DNA from: Malus domestica
Lineage: Eukaryota; Streptophyta; Magnoliopsida; Rosales; Rosaceae
Direction: 5' to 3'
Length of the DNA stretch: 64,000 nt
Assembly (NCBI RefSeq): GCF_042453785.1
Contig: NC_091673.1
Coordinates: forward strand, 69,501-133,500
Shown here: positions 10,688 to 23,216 of the stretch, piece after piece
Numbering within the stretch: the first letter of the stretch is position 1
How the letters are laid out: every line of letters begins with the position of its first letter
Program-made: the position numbers and the translations under genes
Notes under the pieces: generated by a model
Databases searched by the model: none
Told to the model about the DNA's origin: nothing
What the model saw: only the letters and a program-made list of their open reading frames with translations

Positions 10688-12157
10688 ATTGATATAACTA
10701 GAAAGATAATGACATGCCCACTAAAAGCTCGACTTAATGCCTTGAGGAAAACACTGAAAATTAAGATATTGCGTGCACTTGGATTATTTATACTAAGACT
10801 CCACAATGTCAAAATCTTTAGATCAGCCAATCTAAACTTGTTATAAAGTGGAGCAATAGCTCTTTTGCTAACTCTGTTGGAACTTTCACTCATTTTTTGC
10901 CCTTTAAACCCTTTTATTTAGAATGGAGAATCTAACAGAATTAGCCCAAGGAATCATTGATCTATATTATAACAAGTTCAAAAAACATAAATCAAAGCTC
11001 CAATTGGACCACAGTTTAAGAACAATTACTCCAATTTCTCTATAGATATAGATGATACACGTACAGTATGAAATCCGTACCATAAACCCAATAAAAACAG
11101 CCGAAAGTGCAAATTCGAGTAAACTACAGACCCTCTTTCTTTTGTCAAGAAACTATAAGCATTTAATTACCAAAATTACAACTGCATGGCAAAGTACAAA
11201 TTAGAAAAATTACGAATATTTGAATGTAGCATCGCCTTATTAGAGGTTACTGAGTTGGCCTAGTAATGTGGGTGGGTAAAAATAAGATGATGATTATGAA
11301 TAGGCTACTCCATGATTCGAAACTTGAAATGTAACCGTAAAGAATAGAAAGTGAAAGTTCGAAGGTATTCAACCCATTATTGAAAGTTTATTTAACACAA
11401 AGGACCCCCAAACTTGTTTGACGCATTGCTGGGAAGGGATATATCCACCGTCGAAGCTTTAGCGTTCGGCTTCACCAGTATTGCATGGCTTTTTTTTTTG
11501 TCTTTCACAGATCGAATACCTTCGAACGGTAGAGATTACAGTCATTATGGACGGTAGAGATTACAGTCAACTCCACGAAGTTGGACTGCAGGTCGATGAT
11601 GTGTGCCCAAGCAACTTGTACATCGCCACCTCATATTACTCCATCTCCACATATATCAGTAATTTCTCAGTACATAAATCCAACTAGTGTCATATTTAAA
11701 AGTGAAGTTTAAACAAAACTTTGACAAAATTTGAACTCATGCTGTGCTGCAACCAAAAAATTTCCACATGATCATGAAACAAATGAGAACACGTCTATAA
11801 GGCGCGCCTTTGAGGTACTAACAAGCCCTCCCTCCTCCTTCACAACTTTACTTTTCCGTGCCAAACAAAATGGATGTGGTGCATGTGAATCAAGGAGAGC
11901 CCCGGCCAGAATCATCTGAATCTGAACCATCAACCATCTTTTCTAACGAATCTATGTCCACTGCTTCAGAAAGCGTATGTATCCGTAATTTATCTGCATC
12001 TTCACTGGGAACAAGAGAATATAAGAAGGAAAAACATTAGTCATGAGCGCCGAAAACAGAAATCTTAAAGTTTTGTTCGGATCACAATGGCATGGACATT
12101 TCGTTTTCCCTCATTCTTTTACAAGAATTCAAAGAGCTGAATATTAGGGATAGAGGC
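10688..12157. other. Intergenic, no supported gene
   Basis: AT-rich. Short open frames at 10690-10893 (minus), 11481-11687 and 11870-12040 (plus, MDVVHVNQGEPRPESSE) match nothing I know and have no visible exon context. The last could be a small protein or an exon but I cannot support it. Confidence 0.3.
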
Positions 12158-14707
12158 CTACTCTGTAACACCAAATATTTCTTTGATAATTAAGGAGCTA
12201 TCCCTCGAACAGAACTCTGGAAGCTGCAAAAATTTCCCATGAAGATTATTAACATATTATACTCCAAAAACCCTGATTTTCCATGAAAATAACTAACCTA
12301 CCAAACTAAAGGTAGAGAATTTCCAAAATAACCATGATGTATCATCATAAAATGCCTCAAGAACAATGGAGCTTTTGTGATTATCCGCAGATTTCCCAGA
12401 AAACTTTTATGCTCTTCTACAAATCTGGAGTTATACTGACGCAGCAAATTTAGTGTATAAATTTCCAGGACAAACACTAACTCACATCATGCTTCAGCAA
12501 AAGTTCAGAATCTGAGGCTATGATACCGAAATGACCCATTTCTGTGCACACAATTCATAGTTTTAATTCAACCAGTGGAGTGGCGTCACATGTTTCAGCC
12601 ATAACCCTCACGCTTCTGACAAACATGTTTAACCACTCCAAGGAGCAGTTGGGGACATAATATTTTTTTTTTTGACAGCCCTCTCATCACAATATGCCAA
12701 TCATGCAACCAAAACATGAAAAGGGGAATAGGTGGGGAATAAATATCCTTTGAATACAAAAGTTTCTCCAAGGTAGGAAAACTGGTAAGGCCCTATTTGG
12801 AAACTTCAACAAATATGTGCAATATTTTTTTTTTCTTATCAAAAGGTAGTTTTCCACCATGTCTGACTGGACGAAACCATAACTGGAAGAATACCACAAT
12901 ATTTCTTTCATGTGACTCTATACGAGTAAGATTTCTAGTGACAATACAGGAAAGAGAAAAGGCGGGTGAGAAAAACTGAAACATACAAAAAGTATGTCAA
13001 AGTTATCATTTTGAATGTTCAGTCCCTTACCTCTGACAGATAGAAAACCTTTCCAAACAGGGCTTGAACAGCTAATTTTCTCTTGAAACCTCTTTCAGTG
13101 TAGCCTGAAACATCCATTACAACTGGGCCTGGAAACCGAAAACACGTTGTCAGCAACTGATAGCAAAGTTTTGGAAGGAATTTTTCCAACTTTTCATGGT
13201 ATGGTTTTGTTATAAGGTTAAACAGCCAATTAGTTTAATGTATTTTGAAAACACATGGATTAAAGAAACAGTACTACGCTAATAAGATGGACAACAACAA
13301 CATCAATAGAGTAGTATTAGTTGAAAGAGCGTTTTTGGAGCGCACTAAAAGCATCCATCTTTGGTATCTCATAGGTAGGAGGAAGTGATCTACTTTCACA
13401 ATGTGTCCTCGTCAGATTATATATGTTCCCATCGAAAAGGCGACGATATGTAATTAGACCAAACGGGGTTATGAAAGCAGTTGTTCGATGAGCCAGCTTA
13501 CCTTTGTCTCGTACAATTCTTCTTGAAATTTCATTCAGAATTTCAGCGACTTGAGAGTCATCGAACATGGAAGATTTTCTGAGCTGAATTAAGTTGGAAA
13601 CCACATCTGGGTTGAATGGATTTTCATTCAAAGTATACCGAATGTACTTTCGCAAAATTTCCTCCATGCCAAAACCAGTCTGGAAATTAATTAGCAGTGT
13701 GTTGTCAAACTCAAAATGGCAAAGTGTACCACAAATGAAAATTTATAAAAGGACACAGTACTCATTCAGTGGATAAATTTTTTATCAATGTCAGAAGAGA
13801 TATACAGCTGAACTCGAAACTCGAAAGTGCTCCTCCAGAAAAACCATGAATCAAATTGAACGAATAAATAATTTTGAAGAATAAGACAGCAAACGCACTT
13901 GCTTGGTTCAGCAGTTAACAAAAGTGTAATCACGATATGGCAAATTATGACACTGCCTCTGAATTGCATATGTATTAGTTGTAGAAATGTCACCTTCTGC
14001 ACAAGTTGGTTCAAGACATCGGGTTTGACTTCTGCACCATTCTGAAACAATTCGTCTATTGATTTGCATAGCATTGCATTTTTATTCACCTGTTTTGTTT
14101 GTCACAAGACAATTAATCAATCAATCAATTAGAAAATCATTCATAAACCCCAATAAACAGTTGACAGGAAAATAAGGAGAAGATGAAGAAGAAGACAATT
14201 GACCAGCTTCTTGCGTTTATGTCGAGGGGAAGAAAACTTTTTGACGGTCTTGACAAGGGCAATGACGAAAGTGAGACCGGCATAGGCGAGAGGGAGAGCC
14301 AGAATCCAAGGGAGAGAGCTGGTGCCCACTCTGGGTCCAGGAATCGCCTGTGTGACGGAGCCCGTGAACTCTACCACGTCCAAGGCCTTCTCCTGAATCC
14401 ACGGTAGATCCTCTTCCACCTCTTCCACTGCTTCTTCTGCTTCCTCTTCTTCCGCTGGTGCTGCTTTACTGGTTTTGTTTCCACTGGAATTCGAATTCGA
14501 ATGCGAATTACTCTTCACCGCCGCCGCCGATACAACGGCGGAAAAGGATCTGCTTGCTCTGAGTGTCAGACTGAGAGGTCTGAAACGACGACAATTAGAA
14601 GAAGAAGGAGAAGGAAGTACGAATACGGGACTGTTGGCGGCGAGGCCGCGGGGAAGCCGTTGCAGTTGCAGTTGGGAAGAAAAGCAAGTCGCAGAAGCAA
14701 AAGCCAT
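12158..14707 (-). CDS. Chloroplast-targeted single-pass membrane protein, 313 aa, function unknown
   Basis: Five exons join in frame: 14204-14707, 13994-14089, 13502-13679, 13031-13128 and 12158-12223. Residues 1-60 are rich in Ser, Ala and Arg and free of acids, as in a chloroplast transit peptide. A Glu-rich stretch follows at about 86-100, then PWIQEKALDVVEFTGSV, one hydrophobic segment at about 131-153 and the basic KKFSSPRHKRKK. The rest is soluble and helical (CKSIDELFQ, EEILRKYIRY, NLIQLRKSSMFDD, VMDVSGYTERGFKRKL) and ends in KEIFGVTE. I recognise it as a conserved plant plastid protein but not its name; LPA2 was considered and does not fit. The first intron has the weak donor 'ctg|gtcaat'; the other donors are GTAAG-like or GTGA. 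Membrane topology and plastid location are inferred. Confidence 0.85.
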
Positions 14708-14906
14708 GAGAAAGTCCCTTCACCTCAATTCGCTTGTCGCACGGAGACAGGCTTAAATCTACCCTGCAACCTTATTCTTTCGAAAATTGTCTCTCTTCCC
14801 CGTGGTAGTTGTGGTTAAAGTGATTTTTCAATCCTTTATGTTCTACAGGGTGATTTTTTTTTTATACAAAATATTTCAATTTGCAAATTGCAATAGGGAG
14901 AAAGGT

Positions 14907-15421
14907 TTTAAATCTAAGTAAATTGTAGCAATGATTTCTCAATTTTAACTCAATTGAAGCAATTGTTTCTCAATTTTAACCCAATTGGAGTAATGGCCAT
15001 TCAACTAAAAATTCATTAATATTGATCCCACAATTCATCAAAATGTGCAGCTATGATCTTTTTCGTCAACTCCATTAGAATTTCCGTCAAAATGAGTCAC
15101 GTGCCATTACGTGAGGCTAAATCAATGGGCAAATATGGAAAATCAAATAAGAAAAATTGTACAATGGTCTCTCAATTTTAATCTAATTGGAAAAATTGTC
15201 CATCAACTTTAACTCAATTGGAGTAATGGTCCCTTAACTTTAATTCAATTGTAGCAATAGTCATTCCAACATAACTCGTTTTGACAAAATTGACGAAAAG
15301 AACCATAGCTACACGTTTTAATGAGTTGATGGATCAATGGTAATGAATTTTTAGTTGAAGGACTATTGCTCTAATTTAATTAAATCTGAGGAACTATTAT
15401 TACAATTTACTCTTTAAATCT
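14907..15421. mobile_element. Mutator-like foldback MITE, about 497 bp
   Basis: Element 14916-15412 with long inverted ends: the left starts 'aagtaaattgtagcaat' and the reverse complement of the right starts 'gagtaaattgtaataat'. The arms stay alignable for about 130-180 bp (both contain 'caactaaaaattcatta' and a 'gtagctatg'-like core). It is flanked by the 9-bp repeat 'tttaaatct' at 14907-14915 and 15413-15421. Its insides also carry repeats of 'caattttaactcaattg'. It sits about 200 bp upstream of the start codon of the chloroplast-protein gene. Confidence 0.85.
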
Positions 15422-15584
15422 ATAACGCTGGCTAAGGAGTGCACAATTCATCACTTGTAATTGATTTTTTATTTTAGTTTTGGAATGAAAAATCACAACC
15501 CAATAAAAAGTTGAACAGAATACTACGTAAATAATTTCAAAAGCTTGGTCGAGTGAAAAAGGAGTAAAGGATTGGAACTTTCTT

Positions 15585-15695
15585 ACCAAATTTGCAAACT
15601 AAATAATGTGGTTATAAATGATTGGATTATTAATTAAGTGTCAATTAATATGCTTGTTTCTTATTAGTGACACATCATTTAGTTTGTAATTTGGT
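15585..15695. mobile_element. Small MITE, 111 bp
   Basis: Inverted ends: 'accaaatttgcaaactaaat' on the left, and on the right the reverse complement of 'accaaattacaaactaaat'. A relative with the same core lies at 45832-45980. No clean target duplication was found. Confidence 0.6.
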
Positions 15696-16419
15696 TTAAA
15701 AAAATTGATCTCCTACTTTTTATGAATTCATTTTTTGGCGATATGATAAACAATACCGGACTACACTCCCGTAGTTCAAATAAAATAAATAAAAGGAGGG
15801 GACATCTAAGGATTTCAAGGAATGAAATTTGATGCATTTATTTTTTATAAACGATAGAAAGAAAAAAATTGATGCATTAAGTATATCAACATTTGGTAAT
15901 AATTATTATAAACTTAAAAAGTAACTAATTTTATAAAGTATAAATTTTGATTTTTTTTTTCTAATTTCTCAAAGAAAATAGATTAGAGGTATTAGAAATG
16001 TATCACATGAGCATTGCAAAAGGCATGCGAGACAAATTGTAAATGACTACTTGGAAGGAAACATTTACAAGTTCTCTTATATACATCTAACCGACCCGCA
16101 TATATTTTGTTTTATTTTTTTAACCATAATTAATAAATGTTCATTATTTACGAGTTACCGTCTTTCCACCACATGAAAACAAAACCTAATTAGTTTAAGA
16201 GTCCCTTTGGAGAAGAACAGGGGGACCATTTGGAGAACGCAGCAGATGATGCTTTAGTGCTTACCTTGGGCTCCTTCATTTATGTTTTCCTTTGAGCAAT
16301 CACTCATATTGGTGTTACGTTTTATAGCTTTTGGAGAGAATTTTGTTATGTGTTTTTATCTTCACACAAACCTGAACCGACCCAAACCAACCCGCCACTG
16401 TCGGTTAACCGACTTGATA
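15696..16419. other. Intergenic AT-rich DNA
   Basis: No gene seen. From about 16370 a run of 'aaccgaccc' type repeats begins; it resumes after the Cassandra element at 17056-17170 ('gtcggtt', 'aaaccgaccc'). Confidence 0.5.
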
Positions 16420-17055
16420 TGTGACATCCCACATGGCCCAGGGGAGTGGATCCTGTAAACTTTATATGTATATTTTCATCTCTACCTAGCACGAGATCTT
16501 TTGGGAGCTCACTGGCTTCAGGTTCCATCGGAACTCCGAAGTTAAGCGAGTTCGGGCGAGAGCATTCCCATGATGGGTGACCCATTGGGAAGTTCTTGTG
16601 TGAGTTCCCAGAAACAAAACCGTGAGGGTGTGGTCGGGGCCCAAAGCAGACAATATTGTGCTACGGTGGAGTTGAGCTTGAGATGTGACAATTTGGTATC
16701 AGAGGCAATCTCTAGCCGGAAGTGTGCTGACGAAGACGTCGAGCCCCTAAGGGGGGTGGATTGTGACATCCTACATCGCCTAGGGAAGTGGATATTGTAA
16801 GCTTTATATGTATATTCTCATCTTTACCTAGCACAAGGCCTTTTGGGAGCTCACTGGCTTCAGGTTCCATTGGAACTCCAAAGTTAAGCGAGTTCGGGTA
16901 AGAGCATTCCCATGATGGGTGACCTACTGGGAAGTTCTGGTGCGAGTTCCCATAAACAAAATTGTGAGGGTGTGGTCGGAGCCCAAAGCAGACAATATCG
17001 TGCTACGGTGGAGTCGAGCCCGAGATGTGGTGGGGGCCCGGGCGGGGATGTGACA
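16420..17055 (+). mobile_element. Cassandra TRIM retrotransposon with both LTRs carrying 5S rRNA-like sequence
   Basis: LTR 1 at 16420-16690 and LTR 2 at 16762-17055, both starting 'tgtgacatcc' and ending 'tgtgaca'. The short internal part has the primer site 'tggtatcagag' (16694-16704, complementary to initiator tRNA-Met) and a purine tract 'aaggggggtgga' before LTR 2. Each LTR holds a 5S-derived block (about 16505-16610 and 16847-16950) with 'gaactccgaagttaagcgag' or its variant, and 'gatgggtgacc' followed by 'tgggaagt', the pol III internal control region. The element has no protein genes, as is normal for Cassandra, and looks whole. By hand the LTRs differ at roughly one base in ten outside a length difference near the 3' end, so it is old. 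Confidence 0.93.
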
Positions 17056-18513
17056 TGATCGGTTTTAGACCTAGTTTGGTCAGTTTCGGTTTGCAATTTT
17101 GACCCAACCGACTAAGTCGGTTTGGTTTCTATTTTGGCCCAAAACCGACCCAACCTAACCCGTGCCCACCCCTAACCCAAACATATACCCAAGAAATTTA
17201 TTAAATTCATATATAGGAAAACCTTTGCATCTATATCAAATGAAAGACATAACCACCATGGAAACTTTGAATCCCAACTAAATGTAAAAGATTTATAGGT
17301 CTTCCGTACTATGCCAAAAAATTGAGTTCGAATCTAATTAATTTTGTAAGAATCAAACTCCTGCAATGTAATGAAAATTTGAGTTCTATAGGAATGATTC
17401 TAGTTCTTGATTTTATCTTTGGAGGTGGATAGGGAACATTATTGGTGTTGTTTTTTGTTTTTTTTTTTTTTTTTAATCCTCTCTAAATTATGTTAGAAGT
17501 TCATTTAGAAAGTCCATTGGAGATACACTTAGAATATTGTATCAGTTCCCTTCAAATCTACTAAATTATTCTTTTCTAAAATTCTTTAGATTGAATATAC
17601 GTGGATTTTGTATAAATTTCTTTAAAATTCTAGTTGAGTGCATTCGAATTTTTGTGGACTTCTATAAAATATCTCTCAATTGAATATATGTACATTTTTC
17701 ATACACACAACTAAAACCTCCCAAAATCTCAATTAAATGCACAAAACTCTTCAATTAAGGTCAATAAAATCAATTCAAATCAATTCAAGTCAGTTCCACT
17801 TACTAAGCTAATCTAAATTACTTATAACAAAACTCTTTTTATCAACGAAAAGAGAATGAGAAGACAATTTGGTCTTCTATCACAAAATAAAAATCGTGGG
17901 TAGTAGTATAATTTCGCACAAACCAAATTTTGTTTGTTTTTTTTTTTTCTTTTGAATCTTTTGATACCAGCGCCTCACTTTTGAATTTTTTTGACTAAAC
18001 ATCTATGCCTTTTAGAAATTTGATTAAAAAAATTTATTTTATAATTTTATGTATTAGAATTAATTATTTCATGTACCTCCCTAAAATCTCACACCAAAAA
18101 AAAAAACACACACCATAGCAAATTTCCTATAATCTAGCCGTTTGATTACCTTCTCTCCCTTTAGAGATAATTGTATATAAAAAAAACATGGTTAGATTCA
18201 GTTTATTTTCACAATAATCCCTATAATATAGCAATGATTATCTACGATTTAAAATATTATTTTTTCTCAACGGTTTAAAATATTTTTAAATCTCACGAAA
18301 TTAAACATACCTAATAAGTTTTTCTTTTAGTATATTAAGAGAAAATAGGACTAAAAACAACATAAAGGTACCAATAAACAATGTGTATGAAATCTAACGT
18401 CCCTAAATGAAATATAGTGTACCAATATCAACAATATGTTGTCAAACGTACCAAAATTGTAAATAAATGTACCAATCAATGATTTTTACAAATTTAAATG
18501 TACCCACCGATAA
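17056..18513. other. Intergenic, AT-rich, MITE-like debris
   Basis: No gene. 17500-17830 carries repeats of 'aaaattct..attgaatata' type, related to the MITE cluster at 33489-33870, without definable ends. 18370-18510 has several 'gtaccaa' repeats. Confidence 0.4.
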
Positions 18514-18885
18514 TAGGCTTTTTATTCAAAATGGTCACTGAGATTTGCATAACTCCTCGTTTTGGTCATTGAGATTTGAAATCGATAGAATTGGTCCCTG
18601 AGTTTGTCCACCATCAATCATTTTGGTCATTCCGTGAAAAATATCCATCAAATAAGAATAAGATGACAAAAATACCCTCATTTTTTGTCCAATCATTTTG
18701 GCCTATTGTTTATCAAAATTGAGGGTAATTTTATCATTTTAATCTTTATTTAACATAACTATTCACGGAAGGACAAAAAATGATTGATGATGGACAATCT
18801 CATGAACCACTTATGTTGATTTCAAATCTCAAGGACCAAAGTGAGGAGTTATGCAAATCTCATGAACCATTTTGGTTATAGCCTA
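18514..18885. mobile_element. Foldback MITE, about 372 bp
   Basis: Long inverted ends, 'taggctttttattcaaaatgg' trimmed to its core 'caaaatggtcactgagattt' on the left, against 'ccaaaatggttcatgagat' on the reverse complement of the right. Further in, both arms hold 'gcataactcctc'. The same outer repeat occurs in the larger element at about 34418-35246. No clear target duplication. Confidence 0.7.
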
Positions 18886-20538
18886 TATGCATAATGTATT
18901 GTACATAATAGTAGTTAGTCAACAACTATATGTTAAAAAAACATCAAAGAAAAATAGTTTCACAAAAAAATTGAAAAAATTACACAGAACTTGTTATGTT
19001 GGATCACAACTATTTGAAAAAAAAAAAATTTGTAGGCAAAGCGCTTTAATCAAATCTTAAAAAGGCACAAATGTTTAATGATATAGAAAATTTGTAGGGG
19101 ATTTTAATTTCCTCTTTTTTTTCTTCAAACCTCACCCGCATGTCATCATAGTATCTCTAATTTAAAAAATAAATAAGGTTTTTTTATTAGTACCCCACAT
19201 AATGTTGAATACACTACAAATTAAAATTTAATATTAAATAACTTATATACCCTAATATGCATTGATAGTTTTGACCTTATAATGTTTTAAAAAAAATTAA
19301 AAATTACTAAATGCTCCCCAAATGACTTTTAACATGTATATCACAAGATTATTTATCTTCTTCAACTCTATAAACCACTCTCACTTTCCATTGTAGAACA
19401 AAAAGCCTAACCAATGAAACTACAAACCCATTGATTGAGAAAAATTATTTTTGATGAGTAGAACATGAAATCGACGTTTCAGAAGCTTCCCCTTGTTCAA
19501 AATGTACCATCATAAGTGGTGAAGTTTAAACTTCATTGGTCTCAGATTACAGTCATCGCCTTCTTTTGCAAAGAAACTTCTGCCGTTTCACTTTTGTATG
19601 GTTACCCAAACATGCAGCTTCTACTTTCCTCTATTTGATCCTCTATAGCAATAAGAAAATCCTGGTATGACTTGAATGATTCTGTAACAACTGTACATAG
19701 CACAGAGAAAAAAAAAATCATTGTGAAGAGTACCGGGGGGTGTATGGAGAAAATATGGGGTGTGTATATAGAATGGTAAGGTGTATGTTCAGAGTGTGGG
19801 GTGTGAGATTATTATGGAAAAGTATGTGGAGGTGTATAAAGAAAAAATTTAGTTGAAAAAGCAAATGTAAGGTATATTAAATATATAAAGTGTATTCAAC
19901 AATACGTGAGATGTTAATATAACAAGCCAATAAATAAACCCCATGTTGGAACCAAATTTGCATATTTTCTCTCCCTCTTTCTCTCTCTCATATTTCTCTT
20001 CTAATTCTCTATTTTCCAATTTTTTTTTTTTAAATATATTTACACACATGTAGTGTGTTGAAAAGAGACTAAGCAATCTTTGCACTAACCTTACATTTGG
20101 ACCTTTCACTTGATCAAATATCAAATGTCATTTTGTACACGAAAACAAAATATGAAAAACAAAAGAAATATTTTGTGACCCTTACAACTTGACCGATTTG
20201 ATTGGTTAAATTATGCATAAATTGTATTGACTTCAATTACTAATATTTTAAAATGGAATTAACCAATTTATACTCAAAACCCCCAATTCAAATCCCTCTG
20301 TTTTTTTTCTCATTCTATTTCATCCAAATTTATATAACCAAACAAAAAGCCTCAAAGAATCTAAACCTTTCTTTAGCTGAATTATGTGTGGAAGTGGAAT
20401 AATGTTTAACCATCTTTCTAATAAGACCAACTCAAATTGCTTGGGCATCTTCAATGAAAGGCCAACTTTAAACAAAGTCAGTGGTCACTGTTTGTTATAA
20501 GAAAAGTAAAATAATAAGAGAGTTGTAAGATGTTTCTC
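18886..20538. other. Intergenic, AT-rich, no gene seen
   Basis: Poly-A/T runs and low-complexity GT-rich stretches near 19720-19840. Nothing codes convincingly. Confidence 0.4.
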
Positions 20539-22583
20539 CTAAAGCTTGGACTTTGGACTTTGAGATTCTCTGGACCATGTCGGGGGGTAGATTTTGTAGT
20601 CGTCATCTTTCTTAATTTTATCTTCTTCTAAATTGTCTTGAGAAAAGGCATCAGGATTAGCTTTAATACAATTCTGCAGAACTACAAATGGATGCACACA
20701 GTCTGATCCCTGTAAATATAAAAAGGACAAACAAGAAAACCTCATGTTAACTACTAGCATATTTACACTGACCTGAAACAGACCAGCCACCTAATGATAG
20801 TGAGCTTTATGAATTTCCAACTTGGAGTGTTACATAACAAAAACCTTATTCTTATCATCTATTTGTATCATTTTTTCTAATAGAGATGAGACATGTGTTG
20901 GTGGGCCCTACCTCTATTAGAGAGATGATACAAATAATGGTACAAATAGATGGTAAACGAAACACTACTCTACATCCGCTAGGCTAGGTTACGGTTACCA
21001 CTTACCAGTACGTAGAAACAGATCAACATGATAACTGACCAAGTAAATAGCATCTATTTTACAATCATAATCAGAATTGGTAAAGATCAATTTTCAAGAA
21101 TTTTTCATTTGGAGGAAGGGAACAAATGAGAGAACGAAAATTGAAAAATGCGTTTTGCTCAAAATTTTCACCAGGTCTCTCCAGTCTCTTTGGTGACTAG
21201 ATGGACGTATCTTCCATTTATGGGTTACTAAAAATCCAGGTCCACAGGCAGATGCATATCCTATCACTGGTACCCAACCCAATTTTAAGGCACAGGGGTC
21301 AGAGTTGAGATTACCTTTTCTTCCACTGTGCTCTTAAGATAACAGAGAAAAGCCTCTGAAAACTGAAGTCCGCAGGGCCCACTGCGTAAGTCGGCTATGC
21401 AGGGGCATTCCAGTGCCTTGTGAGCCTTGGCATCAAGAGACTGCAAAGTGCATAGTTGGACTCGTTGGATGGTCAATCATTCGTAAGCGAAAAGCAAATA
21501 CTAAACGTATGCCCTTTTGAAAAAAATGTGCAATAAAAGATACACCCCACCCTGCATATCCCTTTTAAGAGAAACAAGTTTGGGGTCTTTGAAACCAACC
21601 TCATTTCCGTCATTGCCATATGCTGCAGCTTCTGTAAATGCACAACATGGCAGGAAGGAATGTCAAGTATTACATACTTTGTTAAGTAGTAGATGATGAA
21701 AAGAAACAAAGTTCCAGAAACTAAGGCCCCAGTATTACTATTAATGTATGATGTAGCTCAAGACACCCGTCCCAACCAATAACATGGCGGTCTGTATTAT
21801 TAGTATACAGGAGAGTGTTGTGGAGCAAATTAAAGAAAAATTTGTCTAGAGTCTAGAAACACTTGTGAAGCGTCTGTCTGAAATCAGTTGCTAGGGCTGG
21901 GATCTTTGTACTGAAATCCCGAAACCGACCTGAAAACTCCCGAATCGACTACCTTAAAAAACCAGAAGTCCCCAAAAATTTTAATAACCGAAACCGAAAA
22001 AAAACCCCAAAACTCGGTACGGGGATCGGTTACTCACTAATTAAACATGCAAAAATTAATTTATCTTCGATGAAAGACAGATCCACATCTTTTTGTTTTG
22101 ATCACTAATTAATCATGCAAAGGGCTGATAATAACAATAAGAAGAAGAATGTGGTTTTAGTGGTGGCAATTGGCAAAGTAAACAATTTACAATCAACGTA
22201 TTATTGTAGCCAAACAAATTTACTAGTCTAGTGTGTATATAATTTAATTTATAGGTATATACTCAAGGATAGGACTTAATAATTCTGCAGCAAATACATA
22301 TTCAGATTATTCCAATAATAAATCAATTCTAACAAGTTCCGGGAAGAAATTCACAAACACCCAAACAACGCCGTAAATAAATCACAAATACCCAATAAGA
22401 AATTAATACACACAAATTATATAGATAGGGCAGCGGAGAGGAGAGACTGTAGCGAAAGAAAGAAAGGTACCCACCGGCAATAAGAGAGTCTGTGGAAGCG
22501 GAAGGAGAGGAGGAGGATGAGAAGGAGACACCAGAACCAGAGTGGCGATCCGCTGTTGCTGCCTCGCTTTGAACTTGACCCAT
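20539..22583 (-). CDS. MIA40: MIA40, oxidoreductase for import of cysteine-rich proteins, 145 aa
   Basis: Four exons: 22475-22583, 21600-21631, 21315-21440 and 20539-20709. MIA40 oxidises incoming CX3C and CX9C proteins in the mitochondrial intermembrane space, passing electrons to ERV1. The redox-active CPC is at residues 59-61 (ECPCIADLRSGPCG). The two structural CX9C pairs are C70/C80 and C93/C103, inside LQFSEAFLCYLKST and DCVHPFVVLQNC. The N-terminus (MGQVQSEAA, then a Ser-rich stretch) has no membrane anchor, as in plant MIA40 and unlike the yeast protein. It ends in SKL, a PTS1 peroxisomal signal; the Arabidopsis protein is known to be dual-targeted. The second exon is only 32 bp. It faces the DUF639 gene head to head, with about 630 bp between start codons. 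Intron 3 holds a small MITE. Confidence 0.95.
20846..20960. mobile_element. Small stem-loop MITE in MIA40 intron 3
   Basis: Inverted repeat: 'atcatctatttgtatcat' and 'taatagag' on the left, 'ctattagagagatgatac' and 'tacaaatagatggt' on the right, with about 30 bp between. Right arm carries a partial duplication. Ends approximate. Confidence 0.55.
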
Positions 22584-22959
22584 CTAATCCGTCTCCGCCC
22601 GCCCCTTCCTCCCGAGTCGGTCTCTCCGCTCCCCAGTTGTCACATATCATTACCCTTAATAGAATTTGGAAAACTCAGTCAAATCCCCACAGCCGGTCAA
22701 ATAGTCAATAGTCAACAAATTAGAATATGTTGGAGGAGATGATAGACGGCCAAACCCATTAACTTCCCAAACCCAAGACCCAATAGTATACGTACTCGTC
22801 TCTTATTTTGTTTATAGAGCATTGGGCGTGGTCCTGGGCCCATCATCAGCTTCAGCCCAAATTTTAAAATAAGGCGAGCTGCAAGGCGCCTTGCCGGGGC
22901 GGTGTTCGTGGAATCTCCCGCGATCTAATTTCTCAATCTTGGCACTGTTGATTACAATT

Positions 22960-23200
22960 CAAGAAAAGGAAAAGGAAAAGGAAAAGGAAAAGGGATGGTT
23001 GTTCATTTGTGAAATTACTGGAAAAAGGAAAGAGAATGAGGAAATCAAATGGGTGGGAGAGCAGACGACGCGGCATTGGCATTTGGCAATTTATAGTATA
23101 GCCTAAGTCTAGGGGAGGGAATGTGTGATGTGTTAGTCTAAGATTCTGGTATATCGATCCATGACAAGAAGAAGAAGAAGAAGAAGAAGAAGAAGAAGAT
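22960..23200. repeat. Microsatellites ahead of the DUF639 gene
   Basis: An (AAAAGG)n-type run at about 22960-22992 and a (GAA)n run at 23166-23198. The second is followed by 'gtagggttagggttatgg' at the start codon, a telobox-like pair of repeats. They probably lie in the promoter and 5' leader. Confidence 0.8.
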
Positions 23201-23216
23201 AGGTAGGGTTAGGGTT

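Noticed and set aside
11481-12040. Short gene(s) downstream of the chloroplast-protein gene
   Set aside because: Frames under 70 codons without known motifs or splice context; kept only as intergenic remarks.
14475-14818. Plus-strand ORFs opposite exon 1 of the chloroplast protein
   Set aside because: Arg-rich shadow frames with no recognisable content.
16505-16950. 5S rRNA genes
   Set aside because: The two 5S-like blocks are only partly similar to 5S, lie in LTRs with primer site and purine tract between, and so belong to Cassandra.
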